A stretch of DNA of 64,000 nucleotides from Fructobacillus papyrifericola (GTDB lineage: Bacteria > Bacillota > Bacilli > Lactobacillales > Lactobacillaceae): NCBI RefSeq assembly GCF_018437235.1, contig NZ_JAAMFJ010000003.1:1-64000 (forward strand), written 5' to 3'. The notes below the pieces were generated by a model. That model was not told where the DNA came from. It ran no database searches and was given only the letters and a program-made list of their open reading frames with translations. The position numbers and the translations under genes were made by a program. Position 1 is the first letter of the stretch; every line of letters starts with the position of its first letter. Positions 9,132 through 17,964 of this stretch are shown piece after piece.

Positions 9132-10310
9132 GTGGCAAAAAAACGTTTTGAAATTGAACTTCCCGACCAAGTGGTCGATGAGTTGCATCTGGAAGATGGC
9201 GATCAGATCGACATTCAGGTGACCAACCAGGCTTTCAAAGTCCTGCCGACCAAAAAGGCCCAGGAAAACCAAAACCAGGAACTGTCCATCCGCCGTTTCC
9301 TGATTCCTTCGGTCCTTGCTACCGTGATTTTTGCCCTCTACACCATTTGGCAGAAGGAAGACTTGGTCCCCCTAACCGGGTCCGATTCGATTGCCACTTG
9401 GGTGATCTTCTTAGGTGAACTAACCGGGATGGCCACCTTTATCTACACCCATCTCCAAAAAATCACTACTCTGCACGATACGGTTAAGAAGAAAACCGCC
9501 ATTCGTCTGGCGCCCACGCTTTTTCTTTCCTTTGCCCTGATTCAGGCCTTTGTAACGATCGCCCTCTTCTGGGCCATCGGCTACCTCTTTCAGGCAGCCT
9601 CCTTCGATTCACTGACGGCCACGCTCATCTTCTTTCTCTTCATCTCGGTCGTCAACTACGTCATGATTTATTCGGCGACTTTGGTTTCAACAACTTTCAT
9701 GATGTTCTTGTTGATCATCACCATCGTTTGCGGGGTCTTGGTGGCCATGGTGACCAACTCTCGCCTGCTCTGGTGGCAGCACAACTTCTCCTTTTTAGGA
9801 ACGTCCAAGGCCGACTTTTCCTGGACCTTTAACGCGACCTTGATGATTGCCGGGTTACTCTGGGCAACCCTGATTGACTACCTCTTTGTGCCCATCCAAA
9901 AGCGGCTCCCAAAGAACTGGCGCTTAATCGTCCTGCGCCTCTTTTTGACCTTTGATGCCGGCTGCCTCTTTGCCATCGGCGCCCTGCCGAACGATCCTGG
10001 GCTGCTGCACATCGCCCACGATACGGCGGCCAACTTCTTGATTTTAGGAACCGGTCTACCCATGATTAGCATCCACTTCCTGCTGCCAAACGCCAGCAAG
10101 GAATTCAACCTCTTTTCACTGGGTGCCGCCCTTGGTATGATGCTTTCAACCATCCTCTTTTACGGGGTCCGCTACTTCTCATTAACAGCCTTCGAAATCT
10201 TCGTTTTGACCATGGGCATTTCCTGGCTCTTGCTGCTCATGCAAAACATCCACGAACTATACGAACTAAAAGACAACACCTATTCCTTTAAATTAAAAGC
10301 CATCGACTAG
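9132..10310 (+). CDS. AbrB-like domain fused to DUF998-type membrane protein
   Basis: 392 aa. The first ~45 residues (KKRFEIELPDQVVDELHLEDGDQIDIQV) match a SpoVT/AbrB swapped-hairpin domain, normally a DNA-binding fold. The rest is a membrane domain with about ten hydrophobic segments resembling DUF998 proteins. I start at the GTG because AGAGGTAG lies just upstream; an ATG 22 codons earlier would translate through the leader hairpin. rlmCD follows after 8 bases. Function unknown; a membrane-tethered regulator is possible. Confidence 0.8.
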   Translation: MAKKRFEIELPDQVVDELHLEDGDQIDIQVTNQAFKVLPTKKAQENQNQELSIRRFLIPSVLATVIFALYTIWQKEDLVPLTGSDSIATWVIFLGELTGMATFIYTHLQKITTLHDTVKKKTAIRLAPTLFLSFALIQAFVTIALFWAIGYLFQAASFDSLTATLIFFLFISVVNYVMIYSATLVSTTFMMFLLIITIVCGVLVAMVTNSRLLWWQHNFSFLGTSKADFSWTFNATLMIAGLLWATLIDYLFVPIQKRLPKNWRLIVLRLFLTFDAGCLFAIGALPNDPGLLHIAHDTAANFLILGTGLPMISIHFLLPNASKEFNLFSLGAALGMMLSTILFYGVRYFSLTAFEIFVLTMGISWLLLLMQNIHELYELKDNTYSFKLKAID

Positions 10311-10318
10311 GAGCGACC

Positions 10319-11764
10319 ATGACCGATTATCAGAAAAAAAACAATCAAAAAAAGCGTCCTGCAGGACACTTTCAAAAAAATCACCAGGGCCAAAGGCGTT
10401 CTGACGTTTCGGTCAAAGTCGGACAGAAGTTTCCGCTGACCATCAAGCGCCTTGGCATTAACGGTGAGGGGATTGGCTACTTCAAAAAGAAGATCACCTT
10501 CATTCCTGGTGCTTTACCCGGTGAAGTCGTGACTGCCAAAGTCACCAAGGTCACCGATAAGTACTTGGAGGCCAAGACCGTCACCGTGCGCGAACCCTCG
10601 CCCGACCGGGTTACTCCGGATGACCCGGCCGCGGACTTAGTTGGTGGCTTTGAACTGGCCCACTTGGCTTATCCGGCACAACTGGCCTTTAAGAAGGACC
10701 TGATTGGCCAGGCCTTAGAAAAGTTCAAGCCCCTTGGCTACGACCAAATCAAGGTGCTCGACACCTTGGGTATGGCAAACCCTGCCCACTACCGCAACAA
10801 GGCTTCACTGCCAATTCGAAAGCTAAAGGGTGAGCTGACCATCGGTTTGTACAAACGTGGTACCCACGACTTGGTTGATTTGCCTGAAATGGCGACCCAG
10901 GATCCCCGCACCCTGCACATCATCCGTACCCTTGGCCAAATTTTAGACCGACACTCCCTTTCCTTTTATAATGAAAAGACCAAGAAGGGCCTGGTTAAAA
11001 CGCTGATTGTCCGCACCAACCTGGAGGGCCTGGCACAAGCAACGATTGTGGCTACCGAGGATCGGCTACCCGACGAAGAGCTCATCGTAAACGACTTGCA
11101 AAAGCACTTGCCCGAAGTCACCGGACTCTTCTTAAATCTGCACGACGACTCATCTTCCTTAATCTGGGGTGAGGAAACCTGGAAGCTCTGGGGTGAAGAT
11201 TACTTACAAGAGGATATCTTGGGTTTGACTTTCAACTTTTCCCCAAGGGCCTTCTTGCAGCTGAACTACGAACAAATGGAAAAAACCTACGAAATTGCCC
11301 TGGCTGCCCTGGACTTGCAGCCTGAAGATCGCCTGGTTGATGCCTATGCCGGGGTCGGTACTTTAGGCCTCTCCATGGCTTACAAAGTCAGGGAAGTACG
11401 CGGCATGGAAATCATCCCCGAAGCCGTGGCAGACGCCAAGCTAAACGCAGCGGAAAACGGCATCCAAAACGCCTTTTACGAAGTTGGCTCGGCTGACCGG
11501 GTCTTCAAAAAGTGGGCCAAGGACGGCTTTAAGCCAACCGCTTTAGTCGTTGACCCACCCCGGCCCGGCTTGGAAGAGGACTTGAAAAAGGCCATTTTAA
11601 AGGCCCGTCCAGAAAAGTTTGTCTACATTTCATGCAATCCCTCGACTTTGGCACGGGACTTACGCGATCTCGATTCGGCCTACCGGGTCGACTACATCCA
11701 ACCAGTCGACATGTTCCCCCAGACCCCCCGTTGGGAAGGGGTCGTCAAGCTCTCGCTCAAATAA
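10319..11764 (+). CDS. rlmCD: 23S rRNA (uracil-C5)-methyltransferase, RlmCD type
   Basis: S-adenosylmethionine-dependent enzyme of 481 aa that methylates 23S rRNA uracils. A basic N-terminal tail precedes a TRAM domain (about residues 35-95), followed by the methyltransferase domain with DAYAGVGTLGL as SAM motif I, VVDPPRPG, and the catalytic cysteine in YISCNPSTLARD. It is the only cysteine I see, so the 4Fe-4S cluster ligands of E. coli RlmD are missing. One of the Gram-positive paralogues in this family modifies two positions; which this one uses cannot be told from sequence alone. Confidence 0.92.
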   Translation: MTDYQKKNNQKKRPAGHFQKNHQGQRRSDVSVKVGQKFPLTIKRLGINGEGIGYFKKKITFIPGALPGEVVTAKVTKVTDKYLEAKTVTVREPSPDRVTPDDPAADLVGGFELAHLAYPAQLAFKKDLIGQALEKFKPLGYDQIKVLDTLGMANPAHYRNKASLPIRKLKGELTIGLYKRGTHDLVDLPEMATQDPRTLHIIRTLGQILDRHSLSFYNEKTKKGLVKTLIVRTNLEGLAQATIVATEDRLPDEELIVNDLQKHLPEVTGLFLNLHDDSSSLIWGEETWKLWGEDYLQEDILGLTFNFSPRAFLQLNYEQMEKTYEIALAALDLQPEDRLVDAYAGVGTLGLSMAYKVREVRGMEIIPEAVADAKLNAAENGIQNAFYEVGSADRVFKKWAKDGFKPTALVVDPPRPGLEEDLKKAILKARPEKFVYISCNPSTLARDLRDLDSAYRVDYIQPVDMFPQTPRWEGVVKLSLK

Positions 11765-11842
11765 GAGCAGCTTCTAGCACGAACCGTAGAGTCGACTGCT
11801 TCGTTAATTACCGCAATTCAAACACCTAGGAGGAAAATGCTC

Positions 11843-12547
11843 ATGCACCAACACGACGGACAGTACTTTGAACTTTCCTTCAAGCAATTTCTTTTTTACT
11901 TCATTCTCTCGCTGACCTTAGATGCGCTCGGAAACGGCCTTTCCGTCTCAACCAACCTCGGTTCCGCTCCCTGGACCGCCGGCGCTGCCAACCTGGCCCA
12001 CCTAACCGGTCTACCGATTGCCCTTTACCTGGGGTTGACGACCGTTTTGGTGGCCACAGCCAACATCTTCTTCGCTCGCAAACTCGATTGGCGGCGTTTT
12101 TTCGGTAACATCCTCTTCGGCATTCTCTTTTCGTTGATGGCCGGCTTCTTTACCTCCTGGTTCATGACGCTTGGGATCAACCACTTCCCCCTCTGGTCCA
12201 AAGTCGTAATCGACATCATTGGTCTTTCCACCATCGGTGTCGGCATCTCGATTTACCAACGGGTGAACGTGATTCTCCACCCAATTGATGATTTGACCAA
12301 CATCCTGCGCTTCTCCTACTTCCATGGATCGGCGCCCAAGGCTCAGATGTCCAACTTCTTCGTGGCCATCTTCATTTCCTTGATCTGCTGGCTTCTGTCA
12401 GGAACGGTCGTTGCCCTAAACATTGGAACGGCCTTCGCCTTTCTCTGCCAGGGCTCCATCATCGCCTGGTCGGACCGCTTCGTCTTCCCGGCCCTCGTGC
12501 ACGGAAACATGGACAAGTCCCACAAGGATATTCCACAGCAAAATTAA
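11843..12547 (+). CDS. YczE/YitT-family membrane protein
   Basis: 234 aa, five to six hydrophobic segments. DALGNGLSVSTNLGSAPWTAG near the N-terminus and DDLTNILRF in the second half are typical of the YczE/YyaS group, of unknown function. An ATG two codons earlier lies only 3 bases from AGGAGG; I prefer this ATG at 9 bases. Probably co-transcribed with rlmCD, since I see no terminator in the 78 bases between them. Confidence 0.8.
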   Translation: MHQHDGQYFELSFKQFLFYFILSLTLDALGNGLSVSTNLGSAPWTAGAANLAHLTGLPIALYLGLTTVLVATANIFFARKLDWRRFFGNILFGILFSLMAGFFTSWFMTLGINHFPLWSKVVIDIIGLSTIGVGISIYQRVNVILHPIDDLTNILRFSYFHGSAPKAQMSNFFVAIFISLICWLLSGTVVALNIGTAFAFLCQGSIIAWSDRFVFPALVHGNMDKSHKDIPQQN

Positions 12548-12550
12548 TGC

Positions 12551-12590
12551 AAAAAAGCCGTTCTTTTGTTAAGAAAGAACGGCTTTTTTA
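12551..12590. terminator. Bidirectional terminator
   Basis: AAAAAAGCCGTTCTTT and AAAGAACGGCTTTTTT form a near-perfect 16-bp stem with a 7-base loop between the converging YczE-like and folate transporter genes. Confidence 0.9.
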
Positions 12591-12603
12591 ATGAGCTTTT
12601 ATT

Positions 12604-13176
12604 TTAAAAGAAGCGCTTTGACAAATCCAAGACCGCTGGATTATTCAACACCCAGTAGGTCAGAACCAGCTGGATTGGATAAAAAATCACGGACTTGATG
12701 AGCCTTGGTGACAGCATCCCCATAAAGACGGACCAGGAACGGTGGCTGGCATAGAGAATCATAATGGCCGCCGTGTTAATCAGCAAGTTCACGATAAGGG
12801 TGATGGCCAGCACCGCTAAGGCAATTGTCCACCAAGAGAGCTTCTCCTCCTTTCGTTCACGAAAGAAGAAGGCCCCGTAAATCAAACCGGATAAGGCAAC
12901 TCCCACCGCCATCACCGGCGACCAGGTGCCGCCGGAAAAGAAGCTGACTTTGATAAAGTCCGAAAGAACCATGACCAGCATGGTCCAGATTGGCCCAAAC
13001 CACTTGCCCATTAGAGACGAAGCCAGGAAAACAAAGGAGATTCGAAGAATCTGCGTTGTAATCGACAGCCGGCCCAGCAAAAAGGACAGGGCGATTAAAA
13101 CAGCCAGCAAGACCAGCTGTTGGACGGTCAAAATGGGCAAGCCCCACTTTGAAAAGCGCGTGCGTGTATTGTTCAT
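12604..13176 (-). CDS. folT: Folate ECF transporter S component
   Basis: Substrate-binding membrane subunit of an energy-coupling factor transporter, 190 aa with about six hydrophobic segments. The N-terminus (VQQLVLLAVLIALSFLLGRL) and the run RISFVFLASSLMGKWFGP match the folate S-component family. It needs a shared EcfA/A'/T module, not present in this window. I start at the ATG nine bases after AGGAGG; the open frame upstream of that runs through a THF riboswitch, which independently supports folate as the substrate. Confidence 0.9.
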   Translation of the reverse strand: MNNTRTRFSKWGLPILTVQQLVLLAVLIALSFLLGRLSITTQILRISFVFLASSLMGKWFGPIWTMLVMVLSDFIKVSFFSGGTWSPVMAVGVALSGLIYGAFFFRERKEEKLSWWTIALAVLAITLIVNLLINTAAIMILYASHRSWSVFMGMLSPRLIKSVIFYPIQLVLTYWVLNNPAVLDLSKRFF

Positions 13177-13186
13177 GTTATTGAAC

Positions 13187-13199
13187 CTCCTCAAAGGAG
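13187..13199 (-). promoter_or_regulatory. SD-sequestering hairpin of the folT riboswitch
   Basis: On the minus strand CTCCT-TTG-AGGAG folds so that the folT Shine-Dalgarno sequence is paired. This is a plausible expression platform acting on translation. Confidence 0.5.
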
Positions 13200-13207
13200 C
13201 GTCCACC

Positions 13208-13303
13208 GATTGGTGAATGCGAAACCCGTACCGCACATTAACTGTTTCGTCGCTGGCCCACATTCCGTTTCCAGCGCACTTAACGCACGGGTTCCTACCC
13301 CAT
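13208..13303 (-). ncRNA. Tetrahydrofolate (THF) riboswitch
   Basis: The minus-strand leader contains, in order, the conserved blocks of the THF-I aptamer: GGGGTAGG, GCGTTAAGTG, GGAATGT, ACGAA, GCGGT and CGCATTCACC. It sits directly upstream of the folate transporter gene, as in other lactic acid bacteria. I judged it by eye against the known aptamer pattern; the boundaries are approximate. Confidence 0.82.
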
Positions 13304-13340
13304 ATTTAATATAGCGTTCGCTAGCAAAACGCCACTCCCT

Positions 13341-13349
13341 ATTATAGCA
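13341..13349 (-). promoter_or_regulatory. folT extended -10 promoter
   Basis: TGCTATAAT on the minus strand is an extended -10 element about 40 bases upstream of the riboswitch aptamer. I see no good -35. Confidence 0.6.
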
Positions 13350-13475
13350 GGTATTTCAGTCCCCCACCTTGCCAAAGTCGCATGAGAAAAGTCCTAAATG
13401 GCATATGTTATACTATTTACCATAAATACTCTGATAAAAATTCAAAAAACTAAACATTCACAGGGAGAAGTTTAC

Positions 13476-13661
13476 ATGAAAGAATTTATTGAAAAACACA
13501 TCATCTGGTTCTTAGCTGCCATCATCATTTTAGAAGCACTGAACATCTTTAGCCCACTAGGAAAGGATGCCACGACCAGTATCATCTTAAACTTGGCTCT
13601 CTTGGTCTATTCCGCTTTCCTATTGGTTGGGGTGCGATCAAATCACAATAAAAAGAAGTAA
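13476..13661 (+). CDS. Small two-helix membrane protein
   Basis: 61 aa with two hydrophobic helices (IIWFLAAIIILEALNIF; SIILNLALLVYSAFLLVGV) and a basic tail NHNKKK. An AGGGAG SD precedes the ATG; the open frame extends 26 codons upstream through the promoter, which holds a TATACT -10 near 13408. Function unknown. Confidence 0.65.
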   Translation: MKEFIEKHIIWFLAAIIILEALNIFSPLGKDATTSIILNLALLVYSAFLLVGVRSNHNKKK

Positions 13662-13664
13662 AAC

Positions 13665-13718
13665 AAAAACCCTCTGTTTTCAATCCATTCGCAGGATAAA
13701 AGCAGAAGGGCTTTTTAA
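13665..13718 (+). terminator. Terminator after the 61-aa gene
   Basis: AAAAACCCTCTG pairs imperfectly with CAGAAGGGCTTTTT around a 26-base loop. Confidence 0.5.
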
Positions 13719-13746
13719 TTGTTTTCGAGACAGCCTTGTACTGGAA

Positions 13747-13905
13747 TTACTTGTACAAAATCAAAGCGGAAACGCGGGCCAACGATTGGGCGTATTTAAC
13801 GTCCACAATCTCGTGATCGTGGTTTTGCAACTCCTTCAAAGCCTCGTTCAACTTCTTATCAAAACGTTGTCCACTAACACTACCCGTTACTAATTGCGTT
13901 AACAT
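13747..13905 (-). CDS. 52-aa Cse60-like protein
   Basis: A complete small frame starting MLTQLVTGSVSG and ending VSALILYK, with AAAGGA eight to nine bases before the ATG. The central FDKKLNEALKEL helix followed by HEIVDVKYAQS and a terminal ALILYK strand matches the Cse60 small-protein pattern. It resembles the 72-aa protein at 5517-5735. Named for sporulation genes in bacilli, but this organism is not expected to sporulate. Confidence 0.7.
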   Translation of the reverse strand: MLTQLVTGSVSGQRFDKKLNEALKELQNHDHEIVDVKYAQSLARVSALILYK

Positions 13906-13966
13906 GCGATTGCTTCCTTTCTTCTATACACCCCAAGTCTAGCACTCTTTTTGAATAATGACGTAT

Positions 13967-14278
13967 TCAATTGAAAAAGGCCAGTATGAAATCGATTGGA
14001 TCCGGCAACTCCTTTCCATAGACAAAACGGAAATAAGCCATTAGCCATATAAAAATAAAAATCAAATAGAGAATAAGAGTAACTTGCGTTAACGAAAAAT
14101 GTGCTGGGAAAAGGGTCGCCGCACCATCAAAGGCCATTTTAACACCAGTATGTGTTTGAAAGCCTTGGCTACTGCGATTTAAAAACAGTTCAACTAGATT
14201 ATCAAGAAAAAAGATTAAAACATATACCACAGATGCAATCGAAGTTTGCTTCGTTAATTTTCTCAATACCTTTGCCAT
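13967..14278 (-). CDS. Hypothetical membrane protein
   Basis: 104 aa with two hydrophobic segments (about residues 16-34 and 66-86) separated by a polar stretch. I start at ATG (MAKVLRKL) behind GAGAAAGGG; the frame continues upstream but only through the prfC terminator. It lies downstream of prfC. Family not recognised. Confidence 0.65.
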   Translation of the reverse strand: MAKVLRKLTKQTSIASVVYVLIFFLDNLVELFLNRSSQGFQTHTGVKMAFDGAATLFPAHFSLTQVTLILYLIFIFIWLMAYFRFVYGKELPDPIDFILAFFN

Positions 14279-14320
14279 ATAAACCCTTTCTCTCCATCTA
14301 AATTCTTTTTCTATGATAAC

Positions 14321-14347
14321 AAAAAACAGCCACCAACCGGTGACTGT
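14321..14347 (-). terminator. prfC terminator
   Basis: ACAGTCACC-GGTT-GGTGGCTGT (one G-T pair) is followed by TTTTTG on the minus strand, 12 bases past the prfC stop. Confidence 0.85.
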
Positions 14348-14358
14348 CATTGCTAAAT

Positions 14359-15870
14359 TTACATTTTTGCTTCCAAGTCCACGTCGGGGTACTTGTCTTT
14401 AAACCAATTCATGGCGAACTGGTTTTCAAAGAGGAAGACGGGCCGGTCGTAGCGATCTTTGACCAAGAGGTTTCGTGACGAGGCCATTTTTTCGTTGACC
14501 TGGTCAGGGTCGACCCAGCGGGCGACTTTGGAACCAATTGGCTCGAATTGGATGGCCACGTTGTATTCGTTTTCCATTCGGAACTTGAACACTTCGAACT
14601 GCAGTTGTCCAACAGCACCCAGGATGTACTCGTTTGAGTTCCAAGACTTATAAAGCTGAATCGTCCCTTCTTGAACCAGCTGGGTGATGCCCTTGTGGTA
14701 GGACTTCTGCTTCATGACATCCTTGGCAATGACTTTGTTAAAGAATTCTGGGGTGAAGGTTGGCAAATCGGGGTAGGTCACCTTCTTTTTACCCGAATAG
14801 ATGGTGTCGCCAATTTGGAAGTTTCCCGTATCGTAGATACCAATGATGTCACCCGGAACGGCGTCTTGGACGTTTTCACGTTCCTCGGCCATAAACTGGG
14901 TCACGTTAGCCAGGCGAAGCTTCTTATCGGTCCGCGACAAAGTCACGTCCATCCCCTTCTTGAATTCACCAGAGACAATTCGCGCAAAGGCGATTCGGTC
15001 GCGGTGCCGGGGATCCATGTTGGCCTGAATCTTGAAGATAAAGGCAGAGAACTGATCGTTTGTCGGTTCCATGACTTGGTCATCGACCGTTTCAATGGCC
15101 GCTGGTTCCGGTGCGTACTGCAAGTACTGCTCCAAGAACTCCGTCACACCGAAGTTGGCCAGAGCTGAACCGAAGAAGACCGGCGTTAACTTTCCATGAG
15201 CAACAGCCTCTTTGTCAAAGTCGTTTCCCGCATCTTCTAGCAGTTCGACCTCATCCATCCCCTCTGCCATCACTTCGGGATGGTCGGAGGCGTTTTTGAA
15301 AGGAATCAATTCCTTTTGACGCAAGTCATAGATTCCTTGCAGAATCTGACCGGAACCGATTGGCCAGTTCATCGGAAAGGCTTGAATGCCAAGCGTCGAT
15401 TCCAATTCATCAACCAAATCCAATGGTGCTCGGGCGTCCCGGTCAATCTTGTTGAAGAAGGTAAAGACGGGGATTCCACGCTTTGACACGATTTCAAAGA
15501 GCTTTTTAGTCTGTGGCTCGATACCCTTGGCGGCATCAACAACCATGACAACCGAGTCCACGGCCATCAATGTTCGGTAAGTGTCTTCCGAAAAATCTTC
15601 GTGCCCAGGGGTGTCCAAGATGTTAATTCGCTTACCATCGTAGTCAAACTGCAAAACGGAAGAGGTAACCGAGATACCACGTTGCTGCTCGATGGCCATC
15701 CAATCGGAAGAGGCCATCTTCTTCGCCCCACGACCCTTGACCGTTCCGGCCTCGCGGATAACCCCTCCGTGCAGGAGGAGTTGCTCCGTCAAAGTCGTTT
15801 TACCGGCATCGGGGTGGGAAATAATGGCGAATGTTCGCCTTGTTTTCAAAGCTTGTTTAAAGTCTGTCAT
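14359..15870 (-). CDS. prfC: Peptide chain release factor 3
   Basis: GTPase that removes RF1/RF2 from the ribosome after termination. 503 aa, somewhat shorter than the usual ~525. GTP-binding motifs are intact: SHPDAGKTT (residues 18-26), the RGISVTSSV switch region, [14 protein letters not shown] and FFNKIDRD. Domain II and the C-terminal EF-G-like domain follow. Single gene between its own terminator and that of oppF. Confidence 0.95.
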   Translation of the reverse strand: MTDFKQALKTRRTFAIISHPDAGKTTLTEQLLLHGGVIREAGTVKGRGAKKMASSDWMAIEQQRGISVTSSVLQFDYDGKRINILDTPGHEDFSEDTYRTLMAVDSVVMVVDAAKGIEPQTKKLFEIVSKRGIPVFTFFNKIDRDARAPLDLVDELESTLGIQAFPMNWPIGSGQILQGIYDLRQKELIPFKNASDHPEVMAEGMDEVELLEDAGNDFDKEAVAHGKLTPVFFGSALANFGVTEFLEQYLQYAPEPAAIETVDDQVMEPTNDQFSAFIFKIQANMDPRHRDRIAFARIVSGEFKKGMDVTLSRTDKKLRLANVTQFMAEERENVQDAVPGDIIGIYDTGNFQIGDTIYSGKKKVTYPDLPTFTPEFFNKVIAKDVMKQKSYHKGITQLVQEGTIQLYKSWNSNEYILGAVGQLQFEVFKFRMENEYNVAIQFEPIGSKVARWVDPDQVNEKMASSRNLLVKDRYDRPVFLFENQFAMNWFKDKYPDVDLEAKM

Positions 15871-15891
15871 AATGTCTTTATTTTACCGGAA

Positions 15892-15935
15892 AAAAGCAGT
15901 TAGGGCTAGACGCAATGTCTGCCTTAACTGCTTTT
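15892..15935. terminator. Terminator of the opp operon
   Basis: AAAAGCAGTTAGGG and CCTTAACTGCTTTT form a stem with one bulged base and a ~16-base loop downstream of oppF. Its symmetry means it could also stop read-through from the other side. Confidence 0.75.
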
Positions 15936-15966
15936 ACTCGTTTAAAGAATACCTTCTCAAGTCATT

Positions 15967-16902
15967 CTATCGTTGGGCGTCCTTGTACTTGACCACTTCT
16001 TCTGGCGTTGCCAAAACAAAGTGACCCGGTTCCACTTCCACCATTTCACGTTCCTGACCGTCCTTTTCAAAGGATGGGTCGTAGGTTTCAACGCGGTGGG
16101 CTTTTTCCTTAACAGGATCCGGTTCCGGAACGGCTGAAAGCAAGGACTTGGTGTAAGGGTGCAGGGCGTGGTTATAGACCTGCTCGGCCGTTCCTAACTC
16201 AACCAACTTTCCCCAGTGCAAAACACCGATTCGATCGGACAAGTACTTGACCATGGCCAAATCGTGGGCGATGAACAAGTAGGTCAGCCCGTGGTCCTTT
16301 TGCAATTGAGCCAGGAGGTTGACCACCTGGGCCTGAACGGACACATCAAGGGCCGAAATCGGTTCATCGGCAATGATGAACTTAGGCTTCACGGCCAAGG
16401 CACGGGCGATCCCGATTCGTTGCTTCTGCCCACCGGAAAATTCGTGTGGATAACGAGAAGCGTGATCCTCGTTCAAGCCAACCATTTGGAGGAGTTCCAA
16501 GACTTTCTTCCGGCGCTTTTCCTTATCTTTTGGATAACCGGCTTCATCAAGGCCTTCGCCCAAAATGTTTGAAACCGTCAAGCGACCGTTCAAAGAGGCC
16601 TGCGGATCCTGAAAGATCATCTGGGCCTGACGACGAAAGTCGCCCAGCTCCTTGCGCTTCATCTTCGTGATGTCTTGACCATCAAAGGTGATCGAACCAG
16701 ATTCTGGTTCATACAGTTTCAAGACGGAACGACCCAAAGTCGTCTTTCCCGAACCGGATTCCCCAACAAGGCCGAAGGTTTCCCCCTCGTAAATGTCGAA
16801 GGAGACGTTGTCCAAGGCCTTGTTTTCGTTTTTCTTTCCCTTGTTAAAAGTCAGGGTCAAGTTCTGAATCGCCACTTGTTTTTTTGCATCGGGATTCTGC
16901 AT
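15967..16902 (-). CDS. oppF: Oligopeptide ABC transporter, ATPase OppF
   Basis: Second of the two ATPases driving peptide import; 311 aa. Walker [11 protein letters not shown]-loop [13 protein letters not shown], signature FSGGQKQR, Walker [13 protein letters not shown], then the C-terminal Opp/Dpp extension ([16 protein letters not shown]). LNGR is the OppF-type sequence, against the LDPT of OppD. It starts 3 bases after oppD ends. Confidence 0.96.
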   Translation of the reverse strand: MQNPDAKKQVAIQNLTLTFNKGKKNENKALDNVSFDIYEGETFGLVGESGSGKTTLGRSVLKLYEPESGSITFDGQDITKMKRKELGDFRRQAQMIFQDPQASLNGRLTVSNILGEGLDEAGYPKDKEKRRKKVLELLQMVGLNEDHASRYPHEFSGGQKQRIGIARALAVKPKFIIADEPISALDVSVQAQVVNLLAQLQKDHGLTYLFIAHDLAMVKYLSDRIGVLHWGKLVELGTAEQVYNHALHPYTKSLLSAVPEPDPVKEKAHRVETYDPSFEKDGQEREMVEVEPGHFVLATPEEVVKYKDAQR

Positions 16903-16905
16903 GGC

Positions 16906-17955
16906 TTACCCCTCCTTTACAAAGTTTTCCTGCCAAAAGGCTTGGCGTTTTTGAATTTCAACCGGTGGCTCCACCTTTGGTGCCCGTTCATCAAGTAACC
17001 AAGTAGCGGCTTCGTGCGTATCGGAAACCTTAAAGAACGGTGGTTGTTTCTCATGGTCAATGTCTAGTGCATAGGCATTACGGTTGGCAAAGGCATCCCC
17101 CTTTGGTGGGTAAAGCAAATCGGGTGGTGTTCCCGGAATGGCGTGCAAGGACCCGAGGGCCGTTGACGTCGTTGGCATGGATGAGAGAAGTCCCCAAGTA
17201 TAGGGGTGCTTTGGATTGTAGAAAATCTCGTTGACCGTTCCCTTTTCAACAATCTTACCGGCGTACATAACAGCCACGCGGTCGGCCACGTCAGCCACCA
17301 CACCCAAGTCGTGGGTGATGAAGATGACGGACATGTCCCGCTTCTTCTGCTGGGCCTTAATCACGTTAATGATTTGGGCCTGGATGGTCACATCCAAAGC
17401 CGTCGTTGGCTCATCGGCAATCAACACGTCCGGCTCGGCCGCCAAGGCAATGGCGATCACGGCACGCTGGCGCATTCCACCAGACCACTGGTGTGGGTAG
17501 TCGTTAATGTGCTTTTCAGCATCAGGAATCCCAACGTCTTTCATCAAGGCCAGGGCCGCTGCAAAAGCTTCCTTTTCTGACATGCCCAGGTGCTTTTCCA
17601 TGGGTTCTGCAATTTGCTTACCAATCGTCATGGTTGGGTCCAATGAGGTCATCGGATCCTGGAAAACCATGGCAATCTTAGCACCGCGCACCTGGTCCCA
17701 GTCACTTTCTTCATAACCGGCCAAGTTTTCCTCACCGAGCAAAATCTGACTTTCTTCTGAAACGGTCGCGTTTTGGGCGTTTAAACCAAGCAAGGTCTTT
17801 GTCGTAACGGACTTTCCAGAACCTGATTCCCCGACAATGGCCAAGGTTTCACCCTTCTTCAGGTCAAAGTCGACCCCGCGAATGGCTTTGACCACACCGG
17901 CGTAGGTTTGAAAGGAAACCGATAGATTTTTAACTTGTAAAACGGGAGCTGGCAT
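16906..17955 (-). CDS. oppD: Oligopeptide ABC transporter, ATPase OppD
   Basis: ATPase subunit of 349 aa with Walker A GESGSGKS, MVFQDPMTSLDPTMTIG, the signature WSGGMRQR and Walker B VLIADEPTTALD. The C-terminal oligopeptide extension contains HPYTWGLLSSMP. Follows oppC by 9 bases in an oppABCDF order, in which the ATPases pair on the cytoplasmic face of OppBC. Confidence 0.96.
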   Translation of the reverse strand: MPAPVLQVKNLSVSFQTYAGVVKAIRGVDFDLKKGETLAIVGESGSGKSVTTKTLLGLNAQNATVSEESQILLGEENLAGYEESDWDQVRGAKIAMVFQDPMTSLDPTMTIGKQIAEPMEKHLGMSEKEAFAAALALMKDVGIPDAEKHINDYPHQWSGGMRQRAVIAIALAAEPDVLIADEPTTALDVTIQAQIINVIKAQQKKRDMSVIFITHDLGVVADVADRVAVMYAGKIVEKGTVNEIFYNPKHPYTWGLLSSMPTTSTALGSLHAIPGTPPDLLYPPKGDAFANRNAYALDIDHEKQPPFFKVSDTHEAATWLLDERAPKVEPPVEIQKRQAFWQENFVKEG

Positions 17956-17964
17956 AAAAGCCTC

